Source of the DNA: UBA6136 sp044237765
GTDB lineage: Bacteria > Pseudomonadota > Gammaproteobacteria > Methylococcales > Methylococcaceae
Direction: 5' to 3'
Assembly: GCA_044237765.1 (NCBI GenBank)
Contig: JBIIEQ010000007.1
Location: forward strand, 8,094 to 72,093
DNA length: 64,000 nucleotides
Shown piece after piece: positions 49,741 through 57,180 of the stretch. The first letter of the stretch is position 1. Each line of letters begins with the position of its first letter. The notes below the pieces were generated by a model. The model was not told the DNA's origin and made no database searches. It was given only the letters and a program-made list of their open reading frames with translations. Both the position numbers and the translations under genes were made by a program.

Positions 49741-51642
49741 TCAGCGCTCCCCGACCGGCGCGCTCCAGGCATCGGAAACCAGCGTGTCGACACCGCTGCC
49801 GGTCAGCGATTCCAGGAAGGCCACCAGGCTGTCGATGTCATCGGCGCCGAGATGCAAGGGCTGGATGAGAGGATCGAGATTTTCGTTGGCCACGCCGCCC
49901 CGGTTGTAGAACTCGACCACCTCAAGCAGCGTCGCCAGCCCACCATGATGCATGTATGGTGCGGTGAGCGCGGCATTGCGCAGGGACGGCGTCCGGTATT
50001 TCCAGCGATCCGCCGGGTTTTGCGTGATCTCGTATCGACCCAGGTCACCGGGCCGAGTCTCGGCGACCTGGCCGATGCTGGCCGCAGACAGATCAAATGT
50101 CACACCGGGCGCCACCTGAACCGGAGTAGTGGCAGGTTCGCGGCGCATGCTTTCCTGATATCCGAGCCCGGTATTGTGCAACTGGTTATCAGTGAATAGC
50201 GCCGACTTGGCTCCGATCGTATGACATTGCACACAGCCGGCCTTGCCGGCGAATAGCGCGTAACCCCGCTGCGCCGCCGGCGACAACGCATCGGCTCTAT
50301 GGCCGTAATGCCAGCGATCGAAGGGTGCATCCCCGGATACCAGTGTCCGCTCATAGCTGGCAATCGCCTGCCCGACCGCGTCCATGCTCGGCCCACGACG
50401 GAAAGCCTTTTCGAAAAGACCCCGATAATCCGGCAGCGACTTCAGCTTGTCGATGACAGCCCCGACGGACGGGTTGCCCATCTCGTTGGCCGCCAGGAAA
50501 GGTCCCCAGACCTGATTCTCCAGCGTAGATTCGCGACCGTCGTGGAACAGCGAAGTCAGATAGACCACGTTGTAGATCGTCGGCGCATTACGGCGCACTG
50601 TGCGGCCTTCGATACCGATGGCGGTGGCCTGCTCCTGACTGGTGAAACCCTGCTCCGGAATGTGGCACATGGCGCAGGAAAAAGTCTGATTCAAGGACAG
50701 CCGCCGGTCGTAGAACAGCTTGCGGCCGAGCGCAATTTTCTCCCGCGTCATCGGATTGTCCGCCGGGGTCGGCAAGGGTGGCAGCCCCAGGACCGGGTGA
50801 CGTGCCCACCGGAAGAGATCAGCCGGCGGGCCCTGGCGCTGCGCCAGCGCCGCCGAGTTCGTTTGGTAGTCCGGACGCTCATAACCCGATTTGTCGTCCC
50901 CCGCCCGAATCGGCGCGGAGGCCGGCGCGTTCGCCGCCGGCCTTGCTGGCGCGCTCGATTCCAGCCGCAGCGTTTCGATATCCGCCAGCACCAGATCGGG
51001 ATGCAGAACCGAGACGGTGTAGCTGTTGCGAATCCGGCGCTGCTCGTCGATCAGGTAAACCCGCAGCAGATGCGAAAACTTGCCCGTGGGATGGCCTTGC
51101 GCGTCCACTTCCCGGTCCACGGATTGCTGATAGTCACGCAGGATTGGTTGCAACTCGGTCTCCGAGCGCGTGGTCAGAAAATGCCAGTCGATGCCGCCCG
51201 ACTGAAAGCTCTCGCCATATTTCGCCATCACTTCGGGCTTGTCATGCGCGGGATTGAAACTCAGCGTGATCAACCGCAAGCGGTCCTTCAACTCCGGACG
51301 GGCCGTCAATGCCGACTTGATGCGATGCAGCACCATCGTCGCCAGCGGGCAGCCATTGGCATCGTCGCAGGTCGCATAAATGAAGCTCAGCAACACCATG
51401 CGGTCCGCATACAATTGGTGCAGCGTAGCCGGCTGACCGCTCGACTCCAGCACCTGCCCGTCGGCCGCCTCGCCCAGACTCGGCAGCGCGTAACTGCCGG
51501 GCTGGGGCGGGGAATAGGGCAATGTGCCATAGCCGGGGGCCTGTGGGTGCGGCTCATCGGCAGCCATGGAAAAGGATGAGGCGAACGCCAATACCAGCAG
51601 AAGCGACAAAGTGCAGCGACGGCAAGTTTCTGTCTTCATCAT
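49741..51642 (-). CDS. SCO1/SenC domain fused to a MauG-like diheme cytochrome c peroxidase
   Basis: A 633-residue periplasmic protein with a signal peptide (LSLLLVLAFASSFSMAA). Residues ~50-230 are a SCO1/SenC thioredoxin fold with FIYATCDDANGCPLATM (Cys92, Cys98, a CX5C pair instead of the usual CX3C) and the copper-ligand-type His191 (FSHLLRVYLID). Residues ~280-620 are a diheme peroxidase/MauG domain with CAMCH (323-327) and CVQCH (470-474) and APYMHHGG. Separate SCO1 and mauG genes accompany mtoX in described methanethiol oxidase operons and are thought to mature or re-oxidise MtoX (copper delivery and tryptophylquinone-like processing); here they are one polypeptide. It lies two genes downstream of mtoX. 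Confidence 0.88.
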   Translation of the reverse strand: MMKTETCRRCTLSLLLVLAFASSFSMAADEPHPQAPGYGTLPYSPPQPGSYALPSLGEAADGQVLESSGQPATLHQLYADRMVLLSFIYATCDDANGCPLATMVLHRIKSALTARPELKDRLRLITLSFNPAHDKPEVMAKYGESFQSGGIDWHFLTTRSETELQPILRDYQQSVDREVDAQGHPTGKFSHLLRVYLIDEQRRIRNSYTVSVLHPDLVLADIETLRLESSAPARPAANAPASAPIRAGDDKSGYERPDYQTNSAALAQRQGPPADLFRWARHPVLGLPPLPTPADNPMTREKIALGRKLFYDRRLSLNQTFSCAMCHIPEQGFTSQEQATAIGIEGRTVRRNAPTIYNVVYLTSLFHDGRESTLENQVWGPFLAANEMGNPSVGAVIDKLKSLPDYRGLFEKAFRRGPSMDAVGQAIASYERTLVSGDAPFDRWHYGHRADALSPAAQRGYALFAGKAGCVQCHTIGAKSALFTDNQLHNTGLGYQESMRREPATTPVQVAPGVTFDLSAASIGQVAETRPGDLGRYEITQNPADRWKYRTPSLRNAALTAPYMHHGGLATLLEVVEFYNRGGVANENLDPLIQPLHLGADDIDSLVAFLESLTGSGVDTLVSDAWSAPVGER

Positions 51643-51780
51643 TTACAACTCACCTGGAGGAAGCCTTCCTGACGAACTATCAGGAATTTCCGTTTGGCTG
51701 CCTCCGGCTGGAGTTCACTTTGGGCAAACAGGGTTTTCAAATGCTGGTTGATGGTTGGCAATTTGACCTTGAGCACCCTA

Positions 51781-54153
51781 CTAATCCAGACAGCATTTCT
51801 TGTATTTCTTGCCGCTGCCGCAGGGGCATGGGTCGTTCCGGCCCACCTTGGCGGGCGGTTCGAGAGCAGAGGGGTGCAGGGCCGGCAGATCGTGACGATT
51901 CAGTTGACGTCGTAACTCGTTGTAAAGGTCGACGAACTCCCGGTTACCTGGTCCGCTGGGTGTGTATCGTTCCCATACGCCTGGGCAAGCCAGGGCCGTT
52001 TGCAGTTGCGTCAAAGCCTGCTCCTGTTTACCCAGACGCATCAACTGACCCGCCAGGAGCGTGACCACATCCACCGCCTTGGGGTGTCGTTGGATCGCGG
52101 GTAACAGATGGGACACGGCGGCCCGTGGACGATTCAATGCTGGGAGGATCAACCCCAGCTTGAGGTGACTAACCCAATCATCCGGGTTTGCCGCGATGCG
52201 TTCACGCAGACGTTGGAGGGCAACCGCCATGGGAGCGACGTCGTTATCCAGACGACAGCTCATGGGCTTTACCCGGATATCCTGGTCGGGTTGCGTCAGC
52301 AAGGAAAAAGACTCAGGGATCAGTCTGCCGAATGCCTCTTGGGTGAATTCGAATTCAACCCATTCGTGACAATTTTTGCAGGGATGCTCGTCCGCGATCA
52401 GGTAGGGAATGCCTTCTGCCTGACTGGGCGGCACGACGACCCCCAGGGTGGGATAACGATGCTCGGCCCCACACGCGGGACAGCGTAACTTGAGCATCAG
52501 CGGCCCTGGCTCGGACTTGCCCTCCGCGAACGACATCAGGGCCCGGGAGACCCTTTCCCGCTCCGAGATAACGCGTTGATGGACGACTTCGACTTCGGGA
52601 TCATCGCTGGCCAGGAGTCGCGCCTGCACGTAATAGGCTTGGTCGATCAGCGGCGATTGTTCATGAAGAACCGCCTTGAGCCGACCCAGCAAGCGCGGGT
52701 CGGGAACGGCTTCCAGCAAGCCGCAAAAGAGATCGGTCTGACTCATGATGAGGCGGTCAAAATGAGCTAGCGCAAACTCGACGGCCCCTTGCCCACCCAC
52801 GGGTTCGATCACCCCAAGACCAAAAATCCGTTGGGAGTCATCAAGACGATCCCAGGCGCTAATGAGGGCTTCCTGCGCCGGCACCCCGATTTTGGTGAGG
52901 GCTCTCATGGCCTCCTCGCACAGGAAGTCACCGTGGGCTTCTCCCATGGACTCGATCAGCGCCGGGATGAAGGCGGCATCCCCGATCTCGCCCATGGCCC
53001 AGACCAAGGTACTGCTGCCATAGTTTTCATCCTGCTTAACGAGACGGTCCGACAGCGCCTGTCTTGACTCATTGGTATCGAAGTCAAGCAGATGCTGCTT
53101 GAGGCTGACCTTCCACGGATTTTCCTTGAGGTCGGCGGCCAGCAGATCGAGGGTGGTCTCCAGGCACAAACCGGCAGGGGAGAAGTCCGTTAGCAGGCTG
53201 GCCTCCAGCAGGGCTGCCACCGCGACCTGACAAACCTCTTCAGGGTCAAGATACTGCCGTAGCACCGCGTCAGGGGCCAGCAGCCCTGAGAGCCTTTGAC
53301 AACCCTCTGATTTTTGGCCGTATGCATTCAGCAATGACTCGAGTTCACTCACCTCCGGCGGATGAATTAACCAAGCCTCCCACTGCTCCAAAGGCGTGCC
53401 AGGTTCAAACCAAGGGGAGAGAAGTACCAGTGATTGCTCAGACTCTGAGCGGGCCTTGGCAAATACCAGATCGAGCAAACTATCCCGGCCGAAGAAACCT
53501 TGAAACAGCGAGCAAAGAAGAGCATCGGGTACGAATTCCTCTTCGGACGATGGGAGGCTCGCATCAAGGACCGCACCCAGCGTGTCGTCCTCAAGCTGCA
53601 AGGCCAAACGCGGCAGGTAATTGATCAACATCATCCGGTCGAGATGTTCCGGACGGTCCTGCAGCAGCCAACGCGCCAGTCGATTGACCTTGTCCGGCAA
53701 ACACGCCGCTGCCGATTCGGTCTTGATTTGGTGCCATTGGCTAATCGCCTCGACTCTGGGTCTCTCCGTGCCCTGCTCAATATCCTGAAGGTGCTGCTCC
53801 ATCAGGCTGCACCATTTGTCCGGGGTCAGATTGGCCAGGATTTGGCTGACCGTGCCCATGATAGAAGGAGACCCTTGCTCCCATAGCTTCAGGAGTGTGG
53901 GTTTCAGGTTGGCAAAACAGTGTTCGGGCAAGTCCCTGAGAAGGCGGGATGTCAGCCATGAATGGTCAACATCCAAAAATCTTTGCAAGGTCAGATCATG
54001 AAAAACAGCCGCAATAACTTGCTGACGCCTCTCAGTCTCGGCCTCGGGTATTTCGAGATAGCGCTCAAGCGCCCATTCAAGCAACAAGGGATCGTCAAGT
54101 TGCTTTGCTGCCAGGGAAATAATGGAATTCATGGTGGGTTGCATGGCGCTCAT
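51781..54153 (-). CDS. Large HEAT-like protein with C-terminal SEC-C zinc motif
   Basis: A cytoplasmic protein of about 790 residues. Most of it is helical repeat sequence, for example ALERYLEIPEAETERRQQVI and YGSSTLVWAMGEIGDAAFIP, in a HEAT-like style. There is a possible zinc region (RCPACGAEHRYP with HPCKNCHEW), a TPR-like segment near the C-terminus and a final SEC-C motif (GRNDPCPCGSGKKYKKCC). SEC-C motifs occur in SecA and many stand-alone proteins of unknown role. The start is uncertain (54243, 54153 or 54132). It sits between mtoX and the SCO-MauG gene on the same strand; a link to methanethiol oxidation is only suggested by position. Confidence 0.75.
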   Translation of the reverse strand: MSAMQPTMNSIISLAAKQLDDPLLLEWALERYLEIPEAETERRQQVIAAVFHDLTLQRFLDVDHSWLTSRLLRDLPEHCFANLKPTLLKLWEQGSPSIMGTVSQILANLTPDKWCSLMEQHLQDIEQGTERPRVEAISQWHQIKTESAAACLPDKVNRLARWLLQDRPEHLDRMMLINYLPRLALQLEDDTLGAVLDASLPSSEEEFVPDALLCSLFQGFFGRDSLLDLVFAKARSESEQSLVLLSPWFEPGTPLEQWEAWLIHPPEVSELESLLNAYGQKSEGCQRLSGLLAPDAVLRQYLDPEEVCQVAVAALLEASLLTDFSPAGLCLETTLDLLAADLKENPWKVSLKQHLLDFDTNESRQALSDRLVKQDENYGSSTLVWAMGEIGDAAFIPALIESMGEAHGDFLCEEAMRALTKIGVPAQEALISAWDRLDDSQRIFGLGVIEPVGGQGAVEFALAHFDRLIMSQTDLFCGLLEAVPDPRLLGRLKAVLHEQSPLIDQAYYVQARLLASDDPEVEVVHQRVISERERVSRALMSFAEGKSEPGPLMLKLRCPACGAEHRYPTLGVVVPPSQAEGIPYLIADEHPCKNCHEWVEFEFTQEAFGRLIPESFSLLTQPDQDIRVKPMSCRLDNDVAPMAVALQRLRERIAANPDDWVSHLKLGLILPALNRPRAAVSHLLPAIQRHPKAVDVVTLLAGQLMRLGKQEQALTQLQTALACPGVWERYTPSGPGNREFVDLYNELRRQLNRHDLPALHPSALEPPAKVGRNDPCPCGSGKKYKKCCLD

Positions 54154-54218
54154 CCGTGGAATTCTAACCCTTAAGGCCAGTGGCCGAAGCAGCGCATGCG
54201 GATTGATTGATCGGGTCA

Positions 54219-54245
54219 CGTTGCGCCGGAAAGGCCGGCGCAACG
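54219..54245 (-). terminator. Hairpin past the mtoX stop
   Basis: A perfect 11-bp GC-rich stem (cgttgcgccgg/ccggcgcaacg) with a 5-nt loop, starting 10 bp after the mtoX stop. No T run follows on the minus strand, so it may protect the 3' end of the mtoX message or give partial termination rather than a clean stop. Confidence 0.5.
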
Positions 54246-54254
54246 CTCTATCAC

Positions 54255-55631
54255 CTACTTGACCGCAAGCTGAGCCTTATCCGACTGCTGAGCGACCTGG
54301 GAGTACAGCGCATGCGCGCCGAAGCGCATCTGATGCGGACGGCCCAGTTTTTCCGCCAAGAAGTCGATGGCGAAGGTCGGTTTCAGCTCCTTGCCATCCC
54401 ACTGGAACAGCTTGAGGAACTGCTCATTGTCCTTGCCCTTCTTGTCCCAGTTGGCGAGCAGCGAGGAGGAGTAATACAGCCGCTTGCCGTCCCAGCTGGA
54501 GGACACCATGTTGACCTGGGCGCCAATGGTCTTCTCGTAGATCTGTACCGGCTTTTCCGGGTTGCTGATGTCGAAGGCGCGGGTCTTGCCGTCCATGAAA
54601 GTGTTCACCCACAACAGCTTGTCGTCGTTGGAGATCGAGATGTCGACCGGCAAAGGGATGTCCTTTGGATTGCCGATGTCGGCCACGGACTTGGCCTGCC
54701 ATTCGCCCTTGGCATCCTCGTGGATCAGCCAGATTTGCGAGGTCAGCGCGGTGGTCGTGAAGCAGTAATTGTGGCTCTCGCCCCAGGCGCAGCGGATTTC
54801 CAGCGGCGCGCCGGGCACATCGAACACCTTTTTCGGCTGCTTGGTATGCAGATCCCAGGTCACCACGGTATTGCCGAAGTGCTTCATGGCCTCGGCGTCG
54901 GTCAGCATCTTGCCGAAGTCCATCATGTAGTTGTTCCAGCCGGTGAAGGATGAGGTCACCAGCAGATTCTTGCGCGGCAGGGCGCGGACATCGTAGTTGT
55001 AGCCGTCGGCATACTTGCCGGTCTTGATCGCGCCTTGCAGGTCGCTGTCGGTCGGTATCCAGTGCGTCGCCACATACTCGCCTTCATTGGTGTATTCCAC
55101 CAGCGCGGTGCGGCCGCCATGATCCTTGTTGTTGGACAGGCCGGTAATGATCATGCGGCCCGGCAGGGCGTACATGGTGTGCGGCCCGACCACGCCGCCG
55201 GATTTGGCGACAAAATCGGTGAGCGTCTTAACCAGTTTCGGTTTCGACGGATCGGTCTTGACGTCGAAGACGAAGATCTTGCTGGTATCTAAGCCGCCAG
55301 CCCAGAGGAATTGCCTGTCATCGGTAAAGTCGGAATGGTGTGCCTCATTACGGCCGCCGACCGAGACGCTGTTGATGACCTTGCCGAACTTTTCCGACTT
55401 CGGGTTGACGTCGACCGTGACCAGCTTGTCCTGCTCGTCGCCAACGCCTTCGACGCCCAACGTCCAGACATAGACGAAATCCTCCTGGCCGGTAATCTTT
55501 TTCATGTAGGGCGAAGCGCAGGTTTCGTCGGCCAGTGTCTGGACCGGGACGGCCGCGCTCACGGCCAAGGCGAGGCCCAGGGCGGTGGCGAGGATGGGTT
55601 GGCGTGTGGTGATGTGGTTGCCTGGAATCAT
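54255..55631 (-). CDS. mtoX: Methanethiol oxidase MtoX (SBP56 family)
   Basis: Periplasmic oxidase of the selenium-binding-protein-56 family; oxidises methanethiol with oxygen to formaldehyde, hydrogen sulfide and hydrogen peroxide. The 458-residue precursor has a signal peptide (ALGLALAVSAAVPVQTLA), then SPYMKKITGQEDFVYVW. Conserved histidine-containing motifs include GGRNEAHHSDF, GGVVGPHTMYALP, PLEIRCAWGESHNYCF, ISNDDKLLWVNTFMDG and the end RPHQMRFGAHALYSQ. CGGAGAG before the ATG at 55631 supports the start. The upstream DUF4242 gene shares its transcription unit, a TetR operator overlaps the promoter, and the SCO-MauG fusion is downstream. Confidence 0.93.
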   Translation of the reverse strand: MIPGNHITTRQPILATALGLALAVSAAVPVQTLADETCASPYMKKITGQEDFVYVWTLGVEGVGDEQDKLVTVDVNPKSEKFGKVINSVSVGGRNEAHHSDFTDDRQFLWAGGLDTSKIFVFDVKTDPSKPKLVKTLTDFVAKSGGVVGPHTMYALPGRMIITGLSNNKDHGGRTALVEYTNEGEYVATHWIPTDSDLQGAIKTGKYADGYNYDVRALPRKNLLVTSSFTGWNNYMMDFGKMLTDAEAMKHFGNTVVTWDLHTKQPKKVFDVPGAPLEIRCAWGESHNYCFTTTALTSQIWLIHEDAKGEWQAKSVADIGNPKDIPLPVDISISNDDKLLWVNTFMDGKTRAFDISNPEKPVQIYEKTIGAQVNMVSSSWDGKRLYYSSSLLANWDKKGKDNEQFLKLFQWDGKELKPTFAIDFLAEKLGRPHQMRFGAHALYSQVAQQSDKAQLAVK

Positions 55632-55692
55632 GGGAACTCTCCGTACTAATGATTATGGTTATTCTTCGATGCGAGGCGGGGCAGGCATTGGC

Positions 55693-55965
55693 TTACTCCG
55701 CCGTGGCCGGGTCGATGCGGGACCGGACTGGACGGATCGCCGTGACCGGAAAACCGCCGGCCTCGGCGTGCTCGCGAATCATCCTCTCATTCGGTGCGAT
55801 GTAAAGGCAGTACACCCGGTCGTCGGTGACGAAGCTTTCCAGCCACTGTATTTCAGGGCCCATGGTTTTCAGGACGCTGCAGGAACGTTGGGAAATGGCC
55901 TTGAGCTCATCGGCCCTCAGCTGGCCGGCGCCGGGGATGTCGCGTTCGATCAGGTACTTGGGCAT
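55693..55965 (-). CDS. DUF4242 family small protein
   Basis: A 90-residue cytoplasmic protein, PKYLIERDIPGAGQLRADEL at the start, with WLESFVTDDRVYCLYIAPNE and MIREHAEAGGFPV, which is the DUF4242 pattern (ferredoxin-like fold, sometimes annotated nickel-binding). GGAG precedes the ATG. It is the first gene after the TetR operator and is followed by mtoX after 61 bp, so it is probably co-expressed with it. Its role in methanethiol oxidation is unknown. Confidence 0.8.
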   Translation of the reverse strand: MPKYLIERDIPGAGQLRADELKAISQRSCSVLKTMGPEIQWLESFVTDDRVYCLYIAPNERMIREHAEAGGFPVTAIRPVRSRIDPATAE

Positions 55966-56000
55966 GACAAGTCTCCATAAGAGCGTCGGTTTAATTAGGT

Positions 56001-56054
56001 CATTAGTCGATCGAAATACTAGACGACCGGTCGTCTAGTTTTCAAGTAAAAAAA
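56001..56054 (-). promoter_or_regulatory. Promoter of the DUF4242-mtoX unit
   Basis: On the minus strand TTGAAA (complement of 56040-56045) and TAGTAT (complement of 56016-56021) are separated by 18 bp and form a fair sigma-70 promoter about 50 bp before the DUF4242 start. The palindromic operator fills the spacer and part of the -10 box. Confidence 0.55.
56018..56039. promoter_or_regulatory. 22-bp perfect palindrome, likely TetR operator
   Basis: actagacgacc/ggtcgtctagt is a perfect 11+11 inverted repeat. The TAGAC...GTCTA form is typical of operators of the AcuR/NemR branch of TetR repressors. It lies between the TetR gene and the DUF4242-mtoX unit and overlaps the candidate -10 box, so binding would block mtoX transcription. 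Confidence 0.75.
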
Positions 56055-56651
56055 TCAGCCGGCGAAATAGCCGTCCACCAGATTGTTCCGGCACTCCTCG
56101 AGCGGACCCACGGATTGCTCGATCTTCATGCGCAACAACGCGCCTTGCCACTGATTCACCAGCAAATCGGCCATGCCTTCAGCAGTAAGATCCGTACGAA
56201 ACACCCCCTCCTGCTGACCCCGACGCAACGCCTCGGCGAGTTTGTCCCGGTAGCGGTTGACGGCGGAATGAAGCGATGCACGGCATTTATCGCTGGTTTC
56301 GCCGATTTCCCCCATCAGATTGCCCAGCAAACAGCCCCCGCGAAAATCGCGCCGGGCCGCTTCCTCGGTCAGGTCCTTGAAGTAGGTCCTCAAGGCTTGA
56401 CGGGCGTCGATGCCCGGCCGTTGCAGTTCGTGATCCAGTTGCTCGATAAAGGGCGCGATGTAGTGTTGGATGACCTCGGCACTAAAATCTTCCTTGCTGG
56501 CAAAGTAGTGATAGAACGAGCCCTTAGGGACGCCAACGCTCTGGAGAATGGTCTGCAAACCGGCGCCGTGATAGCCATGCTCGGTGATCATGGCCACGCC
56601 CTGGTCAAGCAACTTCTCGCGGGTGGACATCGCTGTGGAAGATCGATTCAT
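56055..56651 (-). CDS. TetR/AcrR family repressor, probably of the mtoX unit
   Basis: A 198-residue repressor. The N-terminal helix-turn-helix is REKLLDQGVAMITEHGYHGA with VPKGSFYHYFASKEDF. The C-terminal ligand domain has RDFRGGCLLGNLMGEIGETS, the cysteine-containing motif of the AcuR-like (acrylate) and NemR-like branch, suggesting a small electrophile, thiol or aldehyde as inducer. It is followed by the palindrome at 56018-56039 and the divergent-in-function, same-strand DUF4242-mtoX genes. The gap 56652-56959 contains the DnaA-box pair and an AT-rich stretch. Confidence 0.85.
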   Translation of the reverse strand: MNRSSTAMSTREKLLDQGVAMITEHGYHGAGLQTILQSVGVPKGSFYHYFASKEDFSAEVIQHYIAPFIEQLDHELQRPGIDARQALRTYFKDLTEEAARRDFRGGCLLGNLMGEIGETSDKCRASLHSAVNRYRDKLAEALRRGQQEGVFRTDLTAEGMADLLVNQWQGALLRMKIEQSVGPLEECRNNLVDGYFAG

Positions 56652-56870
56652 CGGTCAGATTTCTCGGTAAACACTGAAGAAACCAACAATGCATCCACTG
56701 ATTGATCGTGTCGATTCATACACAACCTAGCCAAGTGACTGATTTTTCAAGGCCAAACATCTAACAAAATATATATCATTTATAAATCAGACAGTTATGA
56801 TCAGACCAGATTCTAGCCAATTCAATGGACGTTGCGATGGATGGTCGCTTGCATCGCTTTGCCCACAGAT

Positions 56871-56893
56871 TTATCCACAGGTATTGTGGATAT
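56871..56893. promoter_or_regulatory. Pair of inverted DnaA-box-like sites
   Basis: TTATCCACA (56871-56879) is a perfect DnaA box; TGTGGATAT (56885-56893) is the inverted near-match. TATCCACA and TGTGGATA form an 8-bp inverted repeat with a 5-bp spacer. Only this pair is seen and no replication genes are near, so it is not a replication origin; it could be a DnaA-responsive or other regulatory site. Confidence 0.3.
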
Positions 56894-56959
56894 CAGCAGT
56901 CCCTATACCAGTCACACCAAAAGACGATCCGGCCGCTCCCTTTCGGTGCGGACACAGAC

Positions 56960-57136
56960 TCAGGATTCCTCATGCTTCAGCGTAATGCCGATCACCTCCA
57001 GCAAGACACCCGCGCCTGCCAGCAAAAAGCCTGCGGGAGCGTTACCGGGTGCCAGGAAAAAGCTCAACCCTCCCATGACCACAAGGGCCAGCGCCAACCC
57101 TCGGCGCCAATGCAGATGCTGGATCAATCGTTTCAT
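56960..57136 (-). CDS. Small membrane protein, 58 residues
   Basis: ATG 57136 is chosen because GAGGAGG lies 8 nt upstream; the frame is open to 57172. The product has a basic start (KRLIQHLHWRRG) and two hydrophobic stretches (LALALVVMGGLSFFLA and GFLLAGAGVLLEVIGITL), ending KHEES. No family is recognised with certainty. It follows gnd by 44 bp on the same strand. Confidence 0.6.
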   Translation of the reverse strand: MKRLIQHLHWRRGLALALVVMGGLSFFLAPGNAPAGFLLAGAGVLLEVIGITLKHEES

Positions 57137-57180
57137 GGTTAAGTCCTCCTCAATTTCGTCAGGAATGGCCACGATTCATT

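Noticed and set aside
50299..51579. A 426-codon open frame opposite the SCO-MauG gene
   Set aside because: Arg/Gln-rich antisense frame with no motifs; the minus-strand gene has clear heme and SCO motifs.
56821..56900. Replication origin suggested by the DnaA-box pair
   Set aside because: Only two boxes, no dnaA/dnaN/gidA-type neighbours and no extended AT-rich unwinding region.
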